A stretch of 64,000 bases of DNA from positions 62,001-126,000 of the forward strand of contig JBMYVY010000001.1 in the NCBI GenBank assembly GCA_049606855.1, written 5' to 3'. The stretch comes from JBELHR01 sp049606855. Its GTDB lineage: Bacteria; Bacteroidota; Bacteroidia; Flavobacteriales; Flavobacteriaceae. Position 1 is the first letter of the stretch. Every line of letters begins with the position of its first letter. This document shows, in pieces, positions 40,017 to 49,094 of the stretch. Position numbers and translations under genes: made by a program. Below the pieces are notes generated by a model. The model saw nothing but the letters and a program-made list of their open reading frames with translations. It was not told the origin of the DNA and ran no database searches.

Positions 40017-41780
40017 CTAGTTCCCGTAAATTTTTTGGTACAAATCCTTATAAATTTCCTTGATTATTTTACGCTTCATTTTCATTGTAGGAGTCAAATG
40101 TCCTCCTTCAATAGACCATACATCTGGAGTGAGTTCAAATCGCTTGATTTGCTCCCATTTACCAAATTTTGAATTGGCGTAATCAATCTCTTCTTTAATT
40201 CTTTCAATGATTTCTGGGTTTTCAATCCATTTAGATTGATCCTTATCAAGTTTCATATCATGGCGTTTTGCCCATTCTGCTACGAACTCAAAATTCATTT
40301 GAACAAAGGCTCCTGGCATTTTCTCTCCTTCACCAACAACCATTACTTGTTCAATAAAACGAGATTGTTTAAGTACGTTTTCAAGTACGGCAGGAGCAAC
40401 ATACTTACCTCCTGAAGTTTTGAACATTTCTTTCTTTCTATCAGTAATCTTTAAAAAACCATCACTGTCAATTTCACCAATATCGCCCGTATGAAAATAA
40501 TCACCAGTCATTACACTTGCAGTTTTCTCTTCATCTTTATAATAACCCATCATGATATTTGGTCCTTTAGCCAATATCTCTCCATCCTCGGCAATTTTGA
40601 CTTCTACACCATCCACAACACGTCCTACGGTACCGATTCTAAATCCGTGTTTCGCAATTGCGTTAACAGCAATCACAGGAGAGGTCTCAGTAAGTCCATA
40701 ACCTTCCATTACAGGAAGTCCAGCAGCTGCGAATACACGTGCAAGACGAGCTTGAAGTGGGGCCGAACCCGAGACCATGAGTTTTAACTCACCACCGAGA
40801 GCTGCGCGCCATTTAGAGAAGATCAACTTACTTGCAAGGCTGAGCTGCTTCTCATACCACCATCCGTTTTGTCCATAGGGTTCATATTTAAGACCAAGGT
40901 TGATTGCCCAGAAAAACAAAGATTTTTTAATTCCTGATAATTCAGCTCCTTTAGCATAAATCTTGTCATAGATTTTTTCATAAAGCCTAGGAACAGCGGT
41001 CATGACATTAGGTTTGACTTCTTGAACATTTTCCATCATGGTCTCTATACTTTCTGCAAAAGAGATTTGAACTCCATAATACATGTAGAGGTATACCACC
41101 ATACGCTCAAAAACATGACAGATCGGGAGAAAGCTTAGGGCTCTATCTCCAGGACTTAACGGAATTCTGTCCTCACAAGTCAAGACATTTGAAACTAAAT
41201 TATTATGGCTTAGCATTACCCCCTTAGGTTTTCCTGTAGTACCCGAAGTATAGATCAAGGTTGCTAAATCTTCTGGCTGAACCGAATCACTAATACGTAT
41301 TACTTCCTTTAGTAAATCCTTGTCCTGATGAAACAGTTCAAGGTAATTTTTTACTCCTTCAACCTGATCCATGCTGTACAGGTTCTCCAATTTTGTACGA
41401 GGCATTACCTCTTGAATTTTTGCTGCCAGTTCAGCATCGGAAACTACACATATACGAGCTTCAGAATGGTTTAAAACATACTCAAAATCATCTTCAGAAA
41501 TGGTTGGATAAATCGGTACATTTTGAGCCCCTATTTGCAAAAGTGCAAAATCTAAAATATTCCATTCCGTTCTGTTATTTGATGAAATTACAGCAATTTT
41601 ATCATCCTTTTTGATACCGTACTTCAATAATCCACAACTCAAGTTGTTAATTTGAGTCATAAACTCTTCACTGCTAAGCGCTTGGTAACTTCCGTTTACT
41701 TTAGAAGCGATTGCTCGTTGTTGAGGATATTGACTTAATTGAAATTTTGGGATATCAAATAATCGTGTGATTCGTTTCAT
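40017..41780 (-). CDS. Long-chain acyl-CoA synthetase
   Basis: A 587-residue ANL-superfamily enzyme activating long fatty acids with ATP and CoA. The P-loop is LIYTSGTTGKPKGVMLSH (about residues 175-192), the adenine motif is EGYGLTETSPVIAV (near 360-373), and YFHTGDIGEIDSDGFLKITDRKKEMFKTSGG (here about 432-462) is the hinge/C-terminal signature. The pattern is that of the FadD15/bubblegum-like long-chain branch. It leads the - strand run and is followed after 15 bp by dnaX. The FadL porin in the same region may supply its substrate. Confidence 0.92.
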   Translation of the reverse strand: MKRITRLFDIPKFQLSQYPQQRAIASKVNGSYQALSSEEFMTQINNLSCGLLKYGIKKDDKIAVISSNNRTEWNILDFALLQIGAQNVPIYPTISEDDFEYVLNHSEARICVVSDAELAAKIQEVMPRTKLENLYSMDQVEGVKNYLELFHQDKDLLKEVIRISDSVQPEDLATLIYTSGTTGKPKGVMLSHNNLVSNVLTCEDRIPLSPGDRALSFLPICHVFERMVVYLYMYYGVQISFAESIETMMENVQEVKPNVMTAVPRLYEKIYDKIYAKGAELSGIKKSLFFWAINLGLKYEPYGQNGWWYEKQLSLASKLIFSKWRAALGGELKLMVSGSAPLQARLARVFAAAGLPVMEGYGLTETSPVIAVNAIAKHGFRIGTVGRVVDGVEVKIAEDGEILAKGPNIMMGYYKDEEKTASVMTGDYFHTGDIGEIDSDGFLKITDRKKEMFKTSGGKYVAPAVLENVLKQSRFIEQVMVVGEGEKMPGAFVQMNFEFVAEWAKRHDMKLDKDQSKWIENPEIIERIKEEIDYANSKFGKWEQIKRFELTPDVWSIEGGHLTPTMKMKRKIIKEIYKDLYQKIYGN

Positions 41781-41836
41781 TTGTTTAATTTAGTTCCTTG
41801 CAAAATAGGAAAATTTTACAAAAAAATAAACGCGAA

Positions 41837-42508
41837 TCAGAGGTTTTTGGACTCTCTGTCAAATGTCAAGAGAGCATTGTCATTGATATCCATTAAAACT
41901 AATTGATTTTCGACAATAAGATAATGTGTTGTTTTTTCAAGATTCATCATGAAATCAATCTCTAAATACATTTCTTTACACATCATTTTTGTGCTCATTA
42001 TTGGCCCAAAATCTATTAATTCTTCCGTAAAATGACTTATTTGTGCATTAAGTCGATTACAATTCCCTTTTCCAGAGATTTGCATTTTAGGCAAATCAAT
42101 TCGAATTTTTGGAATTTCTGATTGATCATGACTTAAAGGAATTCCATCCAAGGCAAATAATTTCCAATTTCCATTTATTGGATCCAAAGTGTCATTGATT
42201 TCTTGAATGGTTTTTTCATACTGGTAACTAAAGCCTAACCCCTCTGGGTTTTCTTCTACTTTAATTTTAATTTGATAAAATTTGCCAGGCTTATAATCAA
42301 AGCCTTCTATAGGGTCAAACAAGGTTTGCCAGGAGGAATCGTCCAAATGATCTCCGATTTGAACTTGAAAACACTTTATCGGTGAATCTTCTAAACAAGC
42401 GGTTTTGTGACTGTTAATCCAGACCGTTTTGCTGCCACTCTCTTGCAAAGAACTTGCGCAAGAACCTAAGGTCGCACATAGAACAAATAGGATAGGATAA
42501 ATTTTCAT
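41837..42508 (-). CDS. Lipoprotein with DUF4377 and META (HslJ-like) domains
   Basis: A 223-residue exported lipoprotein. The signal peptide ends in a lipobox around C17 (TLGSC). The first part (about 25-105) looks like DUF4377, with NSHKTACLEDSPIKCFQVQ and a W-X3-FDPIEGFDY element. The second (about 110-215) is a META domain: NGNWKLFALDGIPL, SGKGNCNRLNAQ and a STKMMCKEMYLE loop with the usual cysteine pair. Such proteins sit in the periplasm or outer membrane and are linked to stress tolerance, with no known enzymatic activity. Confidence 0.85.
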   Translation of the reverse strand: MKIYPILFVLCATLGSCASSLQESGSKTVWINSHKTACLEDSPIKCFQVQIGDHLDDSSWQTLFDPIEGFDYKPGKFYQIKIKVEENPEGLGFSYQYEKTIQEINDTLDPINGNWKLFALDGIPLSHDQSEIPKIRIDLPKMQISGKGNCNRLNAQISHFTEELIDFGPIMSTKMMCKEMYLEIDFMMNLEKTTHYLIVENQLVLMDINDNALLTFDRESKNL

Positions 42509-42684
42509 GTTTGATATTTAGCTTTCAATGTAGCAAAAATTATTCCAAAAACTTTTTAAATTTAATTTTAACAAATTATGAATGAATTAAGAGAGTTTAT
42601 GAAAAAAACATCAATTATTCCCCCTGAATACCTAATAAGTTCGTAGTTTTATGGCGATTATTTAACAATAGCGAATTAAATTTT

Positions 42685-43752
42685 ATGTCAATTACATCAT
42701 ATATTTCTGGATTAGGATCTTATACACCTGAAAATGAGGTTAAAAATGCAGATTTTTTAAATCATCAATTTTTACATGAAGACGGTAGTCCATTTGATCA
42801 AGAAAATAAAATAATTGTAGAAAAGTTTAAATCCATTACGGGAATTGAAGCTAGGAGATATGCTAGTGACGATGAAATGGCTTCTGACCTTGCTTTCAAA
42901 GCCTCATTGAAAGCGATAGAGCGTTCTAATTTGGAATTGGAAGACTTAGATTATATTATAGTTGCTCATAATTTTGGAGACTTAAAAAAGGGCTCTACTA
43001 ATGGGGATATTTTACCGAGTTTGGCCTCTAGAGTGAAGCAAAAATTAGCAATAAAGAATCCCAATTGTATTGCATATGATTTATTATACGGTTGCCCTGG
43101 TTGGTTACAAGGAGTTATTCATGCTGATGCCTTTATTAAAGCAGGTTTAGCGAATAATGCATTGGTAATAGGAACAGAAACGCTTTCAAGAGTTGTAGAT
43201 GCTTCGGATAGAGATTCTATGATATTTGCAGATGGAGCAGGCGCCTGTGTTATGGAGAAACAAGTTCCCAATGCAAAAGAGGGTATTTTGGCAACTGCAG
43301 CCCAGACTTACGCTAATGAAGAAGCGGATTATTTGTTTTCTGGAGTTGGAAATGTACCCGATGATAAGACGGAAGGGTATATTAAAATGAAGGGAAGAAA
43401 AATTTATGAATTTGCTTTGACCAAGGTGCCAGCGGCTATGAAAATTGCCTTAGACAAATCAGGAGCTTCTATAGACGATGTAAAGAAAATTTTCATTCAT
43501 CAGGCAAACGAAAAGATGGATGAGGCAATAGTAAAGCGCTTCTTTAGATTATACAAAAAACAGATGCCAGATGATGTAATGCCTATGAATATTCACGAGT
43601 TAGGGAATTCCTCTGTAGCTACAATTCCTACTTTAATGGATATGGTAATCAATGATAGGTACGGAAATCACAAAGTAGAGAAGGGGGATTTAATTATTTT
43701 GGCGTCGGTTGGAGCAGGAATGAATATCAACGCCGTTATTTATCGTTACTAA
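42685..43752 (+). CDS. 3-oxoacyl-ACP synthase III-like ketosynthase
   Basis: A 355-residue thiolase-fold condensing enzyme of the KAS III family. The catalytic triad is readable: C137 in LLYGCPGWLQG, H272 in FIHQANEKMDEA and N308 in ELGNSSVAT. The GVGAGMN-like end (ASVGAGMNINAVIYRY) is also typical. FabH itself starts fatty acid synthesis from acetyl-CoA, but the family includes enzymes making specialised lipids or polyketides. This copy is an isolated gene without fab neighbours and is about 25 residues longer than FabH, so a dedicated role is possible. Confidence 0.88.
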   Translation: MSITSYISGLGSYTPENEVKNADFLNHQFLHEDGSPFDQENKIIVEKFKSITGIEARRYASDDEMASDLAFKASLKAIERSNLELEDLDYIIVAHNFGDLKKGSTNGDILPSLASRVKQKLAIKNPNCIAYDLLYGCPGWLQGVIHADAFIKAGLANNALVIGTETLSRVVDASDRDSMIFADGAGACVMEKQVPNAKEGILATAAQTYANEEADYLFSGVGNVPDDKTEGYIKMKGRKIYEFALTKVPAAMKIALDKSGASIDDVKKIFIHQANEKMDEAIVKRFFRLYKKQMPDDVMPMNIHELGNSSVATIPTLMDMVINDRYGNHKVEKGDLIILASVGAGMNINAVIYRY

Positions 43753-43764
43753 TCCTAAATATTA

Positions 43765-44502
43765 TTAATTTAAGCGTTGTAAGTTTTTTGCGGCTATGGC
43801 ATCAGTTACGAAAGGAAAACTCAACATGACATAGATTCCGCTATCCTTGACATTGGCGTTTTTAAAGCTACTATTGAAAACATCATTAACTCCATAGTAA
43901 TAACGCATTCGAACAATAGCACCTTTTCCATTTCTGATTTTTTGAAAATTATAAGCTACCTCTGCTATAGGTCCATAATTAAAGGAGTTCACGTAAGGTT
44001 TATAATTCTCTGTAAAAGTTCCCTCTTCGTTTTGAAAAATAGCATCTACTTTTCCTCTAAAGGATAGTTGAACACCTGTACTATATCTCCAGGCTCCTGA
44101 TTTGGAAGCATAAGAAAATATCAGAGGAACTTCAGTATAACTAAACTCAATACTCGCCGGTACATCTGTGAATAATGCATCTAAAGAGGGATCTCCGCTA
44201 TCGAGGCTTAAACTTGTAATTTCTGCCTGTCTTTTTGATAAGAAGTAAGCAGTAGGAGAGAAGTAAAATCGTTCCCCTAATTTAATGTTTCCTGCTATTC
44301 CAAAATTAATAGCCACACCTCCAAACTCACTGTTATCCAAATTTGAATAGTTATTGAATCCACCTCCAATTTCTAGAGAAAGATTAAATTCTTCGGAAGC
44401 GACTTTATCTCCAAAAATCAAGGCTAAAATAGCCGCTTGGCCAAAAGTGTTTAAAGTAATGCTTAAAAATAACAGGAATAGACTTTTCTTTAGATACCTC
44501 AT
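43765..44502 (-). CDS. Outer-membrane beta-barrel protein
   Basis: A 245-residue exported protein. A signal peptide covers residues 1-21 (ending TFGQ). The remainder alternates hydrophobic and polar residues in barrel strands (FNLSLEIGGGFNNYSNL, GVAINFGIAGNIKLGERFYFSPTAYFL, IVRMRYYYGVND; each shown in part), like PorT-type or OmpW-like small barrels of Bacteroidetes. No specific function can be assigned. It is convergent with the KAS III gene, 12 bp apart, and 43 bp behind the ChaN-like gene. Confidence 0.72.
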   Translation of the reverse strand: MRYLKKSLFLLFLSITLNTFGQAAILALIFGDKVASEEFNLSLEIGGGFNNYSNLDNSEFGGVAINFGIAGNIKLGERFYFSPTAYFLSKRQAEITSLSLDSGDPSLDALFTDVPASIEFSYTEVPLIFSYASKSGAWRYSTGVQLSFRGKVDAIFQNEEGTFTENYKPYVNSFNYGPIAEVAYNFQKIRNGKGAIVRMRYYYGVNDVFNSSFKNANVKDSGIYVMLSFPFVTDAIAAKNLQRLN

Positions 44503-44545
44503 AGAATGAACACGTTGATTGGTTTACCTAAAGATAAGTAATTTC

Positions 44546-45388
44546 TCAATAGGTATTGGTCATATCACTATCAACGACCAAAACCAAATCTGCTTGGTCC
44601 AAATATTCTTCATTTAACGTTTTGAGTTGATCCTGACTGACTGTAGTTATTGTGAAGACTTTCAATTCGGGATTAAGCCTATTTAAATACCATAAAATAC
44701 CTTCGTGAAAATCAGAATGATAAGCACCGTTATAATGAATAAATAGGTGGTCATTTTTAAAGTTTTCTTTTATTGAAAAAGCCATAGTAGCATCCTTTAC
44801 AGCTTGGGCTTTTACTAAATTCAAACTACCGTGATCTCCCATCATTTCCATAATTGCTTTGTAGCGCGGTAACTCAGCATCAAAGGCAATAGGTAAAGGT
44901 GCCATCCACTGTTTGTTCAGTGTATCTAAAGCTTCAAAGCCTCCTCTGTACACTTGACTTGCGTATTTTCTAGGGATATTGGTAGCTACGAAATTTATAT
45001 TATTATCCTTGGCATAATCTAACAAAGGCTTATAATCTGTTTTATAATTTGGCCAAAGTCTGGCTGTCGTGTCGAGTTCCTTCTGATTTATTGAGCCTTT
45101 TAAATAAGTATCAATTTCAATTTGATTATCCCTTTCAAACATCTCAGCTCCAAGAATAAGCTTATTAGATTGGTCTAAATCCTTAGTGAGCTCTAATTGA
45201 AGCCAATGTGCGATGGCATTATTATGTAACTCTCCGAAGAATAATACATCGACGCTTCTAGTCTTTTTGACCACCTTTTTATAGCTCACCTTTTTCCCCT
45301 TGGCATTGAAGAATTGATAAGCCTTTTTGTCCTGGGCACTCAGACTTATAAAACAAAAAAACAGTAATAGACTAAATTTGGTTTTCAT
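44546..45388 (-). CDS. ChaN-family haem-binding-type lipoprotein (DUF399)
   Basis: A 280-residue exported protein with a signal peptide (residues 1-18). The ChaN fold is marked by VLFFGELHNNAIAHWLQLEL (about 49-68), ILGAEMFERDNQ (near 79-90), a YKPLLDYAKDNNINFVATN stretch and a HLFIHYNGAYHSDFHEG element (near 212-228). In known ChaN a tyrosine binds haem and the protein is tied to iron uptake, so a role in iron or haem handling is likely. No TonB receptor is close by, and a lipobox is not clear. Confidence 0.85.
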   Translation of the reverse strand: MKTKFSLLLFFCFISLSAQDKKAYQFFNAKGKKVSYKKVVKKTRSVDVLFFGELHNNAIAHWLQLELTKDLDQSNKLILGAEMFERDNQIEIDTYLKGSINQKELDTTARLWPNYKTDYKPLLDYAKDNNINFVATNIPRKYASQVYRGGFEALDTLNKQWMAPLPIAFDAELPRYKAIMEMMGDHGSLNLVKAQAVKDATMAFSIKENFKNDHLFIHYNGAYHSDFHEGILWYLNRLNPELKVFTITTVSQDQLKTLNEEYLDQADLVLVVDSDMTNTY

Positions 45389-45416
45389 GGTTTTTTTTTA
45401 CGAATAACAATAAAAA

Positions 45417-45821
45417 TCAGTCTAGAAACAAATTTTTTTTATCCTGATCTAGGATAAGACATTCATTTAATGGTTTAAACCAAGCATAGCGGTTTCTCGC
45501 AACATAGTCATAGCATATATTTTGCAATTTTCTAGGGATTAAACCCAATGGATACATAACAAATAATATAGGTGTGTGTCTTACTATTTTCCAAAAAGCC
45601 TCGGATTTGTAATAAATATTTTGACCATCATAAAAAACAAGGGAATCAAATTTGAATTTTTTTTCACCTTGCTGTAACAAAATCGTTTTTGCTGCGTCTG
45701 ATGTTAAAGAAGCAAAATAAAATGATTCTTTTCGTGAGAATTTCAATAAAAATTGAACGGCACGATTACAGATCAAGCACTGATCGTCAAAGAGTAGGAT
45801 GTTTTTTTTTGTTGTGTTCAT
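45417..45821 (-). CDS. DCC family thiol-disulfide oxidoreductase-like protein (DUF393)
   Basis: A 134-residue thioredoxin-like protein. The family motif is LFDDQCLICNRAVQFLLKF (about residues 10-28), with the C-X2-C pair in place of the usual D-G-X-C-X2-C. A SDAAKTILLQ helix, the DSLVFYDGQNIYYKSEAFWKIV segment and the RNRYAWFK tail follow the DCC pattern. A redox role is inferred from the cysteine pair; no substrate is known. It lies 28 bp upstream of the ChaN-like gene on the same strand. Confidence 0.85.
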   Translation of the reverse strand: MNTTKKNILLFDDQCLICNRAVQFLLKFSRKESFYFASLTSDAAKTILLQQGEKKFKFDSLVFYDGQNIYYKSEAFWKIVRHTPILFVMYPLGLIPRKLQNICYDYVARNRYAWFKPLNECLILDQDKKNLFLD

Positions 45822-45905
45822 GCTCCTTCAAAGGTAGGGGTTTTAACATAAGATTAATAATTTATGAAAATTGTATGGCTACTTTTAGTAGCAAAATTAT
45901 AAACC

Positions 45906-46601
45906 ATGATCAAACTAGTCGACTTACACAAATCATATCCTATCGGAAATGATAAATTACATGTTTTAAAAGGGATTAACCTTCATATTAGAGAAGGAGA
46001 GTTTGTTTCAATTATGGGATCTTCCGGTTCTGGTAAATCTACTTTATTAAATATTGTAGGCTTATTAGATTCGCACGATGAAGGAGAATATTACCTCAAT
46101 GGATTAAAAATTGAGGGATTGAATGAGAAAAAGGCTGCGAATTTGAGAAACAAGTTTTTAGGATTTGTTTTTCAATCTTTTAATTTGATTTCATATAAAA
46201 CAGCACTTGAGAATGTATCCTTGCCTTTGTATTATCAGGGGATGAACAGACGTGAACGAACTGAACGTGCACTTCAATACCTTGAAAAGGTAGGATTAAA
46301 AGAATGGGCCAACCATTTACCTAATGAACTATCAGGAGGACAGAAACAACGTGTAGCTATTGCAAGAGCTTTGGTGACAAAACCAAAAGTTGTTTTGGCG
46401 GATGAGCCAACAGGAGCACTTGACTCTGTAACAACGGATTCTGTTATGGAATTATTGACAGAGATCAACAACGAAGGTATGACTGTATTTGTAATTACCC
46501 ACGAAGAGGATGTGGCTGAAAGCACAAAGAGAATTGTGCGCCTTAAGGATGGAATGATTATTTCTGACGTTCTAACTTCACAAACTGAAAAAGCTGTTTA
46601 A
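45906..46601 (+). CDS. ABC transporter ATPase of MacB/LolD type
   Basis: A 231-residue ATPase. Walker A is GSSGSGKST (residues 38-46), the Q-loop is in GFVFQSFNLI, the signature is LSGGQKQRVAIARAL (near 137-151), Walker B is VVLADEPTGALD and the switch His is in VITHEED. The pattern L-N-X2-G-L and the spacing match the MacB/LolD subfamily, which drives periplasmic, piston-like export rather than transport through a classical channel. It is the first gene of an operon with two FtsX permeases and a MacA-like adaptor. Confidence 0.93.
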   Translation: MIKLVDLHKSYPIGNDKLHVLKGINLHIREGEFVSIMGSSGSGKSTLLNIVGLLDSHDEGEYYLNGLKIEGLNEKKAANLRNKFLGFVFQSFNLISYKTALENVSLPLYYQGMNRRERTERALQYLEKVGLKEWANHLPNELSGGQKQRVAIARALVTKPKVVLADEPTGALDSVTTDSVMELLTEINNEGMTVFVITHEEDVAESTKRIVRLKDGMIISDVLTSQTEKAV

Positions 46602-46603
46602 TT

Positions 46604-47836
46604 ATGTTTGATTTTGATCGCTGGAGGGAAATCTTTCAAAGTATATCAAAAAATAAGTTGAGATCAATTATGTCAGGGTTTACTGTGGCATTTGCAATTA
46701 TCTTGTTTACCTTATTATTCGGTGTTGTCAATGGATTATCGAATTCCTTTATGTCCAATTTTCAAGATGACGCCATGAATACGATGTTTGTGCGAGTTTG
46801 GAAAACATCTAAGCCGTATAAAGGATATCAGGCGGGAAGACAGATTCAACTGAAAAACGAGCATGTCGACTTTATCCTGGATAAATATGGATATGAAACA
46901 GATCAAATTTCTCCACGCATATACAATAATTTTGTAGTTAGTTATAAAGGTAAGACCGATTCCTATCAAGTTACCGGTGTTTCACCAGACCACAAGGATT
47001 TGGAGAAGACTTTAATGATTCAAGGAAGATATATCGATAAGATAGACATAGACAATAAGGAAAAATCTATTGTTATCGGGAAGTTGATGAAGGAGGATTT
47101 AATGGGGAAAAAGAATATTGACATCATTGGGTCCTATCTTAATGTTGGAGGTATAGCTTACCAAATAGTAGGGATCTTTACTGATGAAGGGGATGATCGT
47201 GAGAGTCGAAAGGCCTACATTCCGTATACAACTGCTCAAATGGTTTATGGAAATAATGATCATATGGATCAAATCAATATTGGTTATAACGAAGACCTTG
47301 GAATTGATGGTGCTCTGGCCTATGGAAACGAATTAGAACGTGAGCTAAAAAAGGTTCTAGATATTCATCCAGAAGACAATGCACTTTTTATCAGAAACAT
47401 GGCAGAGGCAAATAGAAATATTAGCACGTTTACGGGAGCTTTATATGTAATCGTTTTATTTATTGGCCTAGGAACTTTGTTCGCAGGAATCATAGGGATT
47501 TCAAATATTATGATTTTTGTGGTAAAGGAACGAACCAAAGAATTGGGAATACGAAAAGCGCTTGGAGCTTCGCCTAATTCCATTAGGATGATGGTTATTC
47601 AGGAATCCGTTTTTATTACTTCCATTGCAGGATATTTAGGGTTATTAATCGGAGCTTGGATTCTAGAAAGTATCGGAGATACTTTAGAGACCTATTTCAT
47701 TAAAGATCCTTCGGTTGAGACTAAGGTCGTAGTTGTAGCTACTATTGTTTTAGTATTTGCAGGGACCATTGCGGGTTATCTACCAGCAAGTAGAGCAGCA
47801 CGAATTAAACCAATTGTAGCACTTAGAGCAGATTAA
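46604..47836 (+). CDS. MacB-like FtsX-family permease, first copy
   Basis: A 410-residue permease with the MacB topology: one N-terminal helix (about 21-43), a large periplasmic domain (about 50-275), then three C-terminal helices. IGISNIMIFVVKERTKELGIRKALGASPNSIR (split, about 297-328) is the FtsX hallmark. It lacks an ATPase domain, so it must work with the separate ATPase encoded just upstream. A second, related permease gene follows after 2 bp, suggesting a heterodimer. Confidence 0.9.
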   Translation: MFDFDRWREIFQSISKNKLRSIMSGFTVAFAIILFTLLFGVVNGLSNSFMSNFQDDAMNTMFVRVWKTSKPYKGYQAGRQIQLKNEHVDFILDKYGYETDQISPRIYNNFVVSYKGKTDSYQVTGVSPDHKDLEKTLMIQGRYIDKIDIDNKEKSIVIGKLMKEDLMGKKNIDIIGSYLNVGGIAYQIVGIFTDEGDDRESRKAYIPYTTAQMVYGNNDHMDQINIGYNEDLGIDGALAYGNELERELKKVLDIHPEDNALFIRNMAEANRNISTFTGALYVIVLFIGLGTLFAGIIGISNIMIFVVKERTKELGIRKALGASPNSIRMMVIQESVFITSIAGYLGLLIGAWILESIGDTLETYFIKDPSVETKVVVVATIVLVFAGTIAGYLPASRAARIKPIVALRAD

Positions 47837-47838
47837 CT

Positions 47839-49083
47839 ATGAGACTATTTATATTTGATAAGGATACTTGGCAAGAAATTTTTGGAAGTATTGGTAAAAA
47901 TAAAATAAGGACCTTCATCACTGTTATTGGAGTAATGTGGGGGATTTTTCTACTCGTGGTACTTTTAGGGTCAGCAAAGGGATTATCTAATAATTTTTCA
48001 AAGTTATTTGGTGATTTTGCAACCAATTCAGTCTTTGTATGGTCTCAAAGAACTTCAATGCCTTTCCAAGGATTTCAAAAGGGAAGGTCGATTACATTGA
48101 CCACAGAGGATGTTGAGATTCTAAGAGAGGCTCATCCTGAAATTTCCATTATTGCTCCTCGTGCCCAAACAAACTCTCAGGTTGTTCGTGGTACTCAGAC
48201 GGGTGATTTTCAAATTTGTGGAGATTTACCCATTTTGAATGATGTTCAAAAAAAGGACTTGATTTGGGGGAGATGGCTGACTGAAAATGACATGGATACT
48301 TATGCAAAAGTAACGGTTATTGAAGAAAACATTTACACTCAGATTTTTGAAAAGGACGAGTATCCTATTGGTCAGTATATCAAGATCAATAATATCCCTT
48401 ATCAAGTTGTTGGGGTATATGAAGCCTCCCAAAACATAAATATTGATGGAGATGCGGCCTTTATTCCATTTACAACTTTTCAAAAGGTGTATAACAGAGG
48501 AAATCGAATCAATTGGATGGTGATTTCTGGTGAGAAAGGAGTTGATATTAATCAATTGGAAGAAGATGCCTTATTGACCTTAAGAAATTTACATGATGTC
48601 AACCCCGAGGACGATAGAGCCTTTGGAAGTTTTAATCTTGGAAATGAAGTAAAAAAACTAACCACCTTTTTGATTGGAATGCAATTTCTAACCTGGTTTG
48701 TGGGTATTGCAACCTTGATTGCAGGAGTTATTGCGATTGGGAATATTTTGATGATTACAGTAAAGGAACGAACCAAAGAAATTGGGGTAAGAAGAGCTAT
48801 AGGGGCAACACCACGAGAAATTCGAAGACAAATTATTTTAGAGTCGGTATTTCTAACGACACTTTCGGGAAGTTTAGGGATTATAGGTGGAGGTCTGGTT
48901 TTATATTTAATAAATATGGCATTTGCAGGCGGTCCCGACTCTGCGCTGACTAACCCGACAGTAGATATTACTGTGATTTTGATTGCATTTTTAGTCCTAG
49001 TTACCCTAGGAACAACCATAGGATTAATACCGGCTCACCGAGCCACGATGATAAAACCAATTGAAGCATTAAGAGAAGAATAA
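47839..49083 (+). CDS. MacB-like FtsX-family permease, second copy
   Basis: A 414-residue permease, same layout as the upstream gene: helix at about 19-42, periplasmic domain, and three C-terminal helices with IAIGNILMITVKERTKEIGVRRAIGATPREIR (split, about 297-328). It is paralogous to the first copy and clearly diverged from it, which fits a heterodimeric transporter. It is followed after 11 bp by the adaptor gene. Substrate is unknown; peptides, lipids or antibiotics are all possible. Confidence 0.9.
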   Translation: MRLFIFDKDTWQEIFGSIGKNKIRTFITVIGVMWGIFLLVVLLGSAKGLSNNFSKLFGDFATNSVFVWSQRTSMPFQGFQKGRSITLTTEDVEILREAHPEISIIAPRAQTNSQVVRGTQTGDFQICGDLPILNDVQKKDLIWGRWLTENDMDTYAKVTVIEENIYTQIFEKDEYPIGQYIKINNIPYQVVGVYEASQNINIDGDAAFIPFTTFQKVYNRGNRINWMVISGEKGVDINQLEEDALLTLRNLHDVNPEDDRAFGSFNLGNEVKKLTTFLIGMQFLTWFVGIATLIAGVIAIGNILMITVKERTKEIGVRRAIGATPREIRRQIILESVFLTTLSGSLGIIGGGLVLYLINMAFAGGPDSALTNPTVDITVILIAFLVLVTLGTTIGLIPAHRATMIKPIEALREE

Positions 49084-49094
49084 AAACAAAAAAA

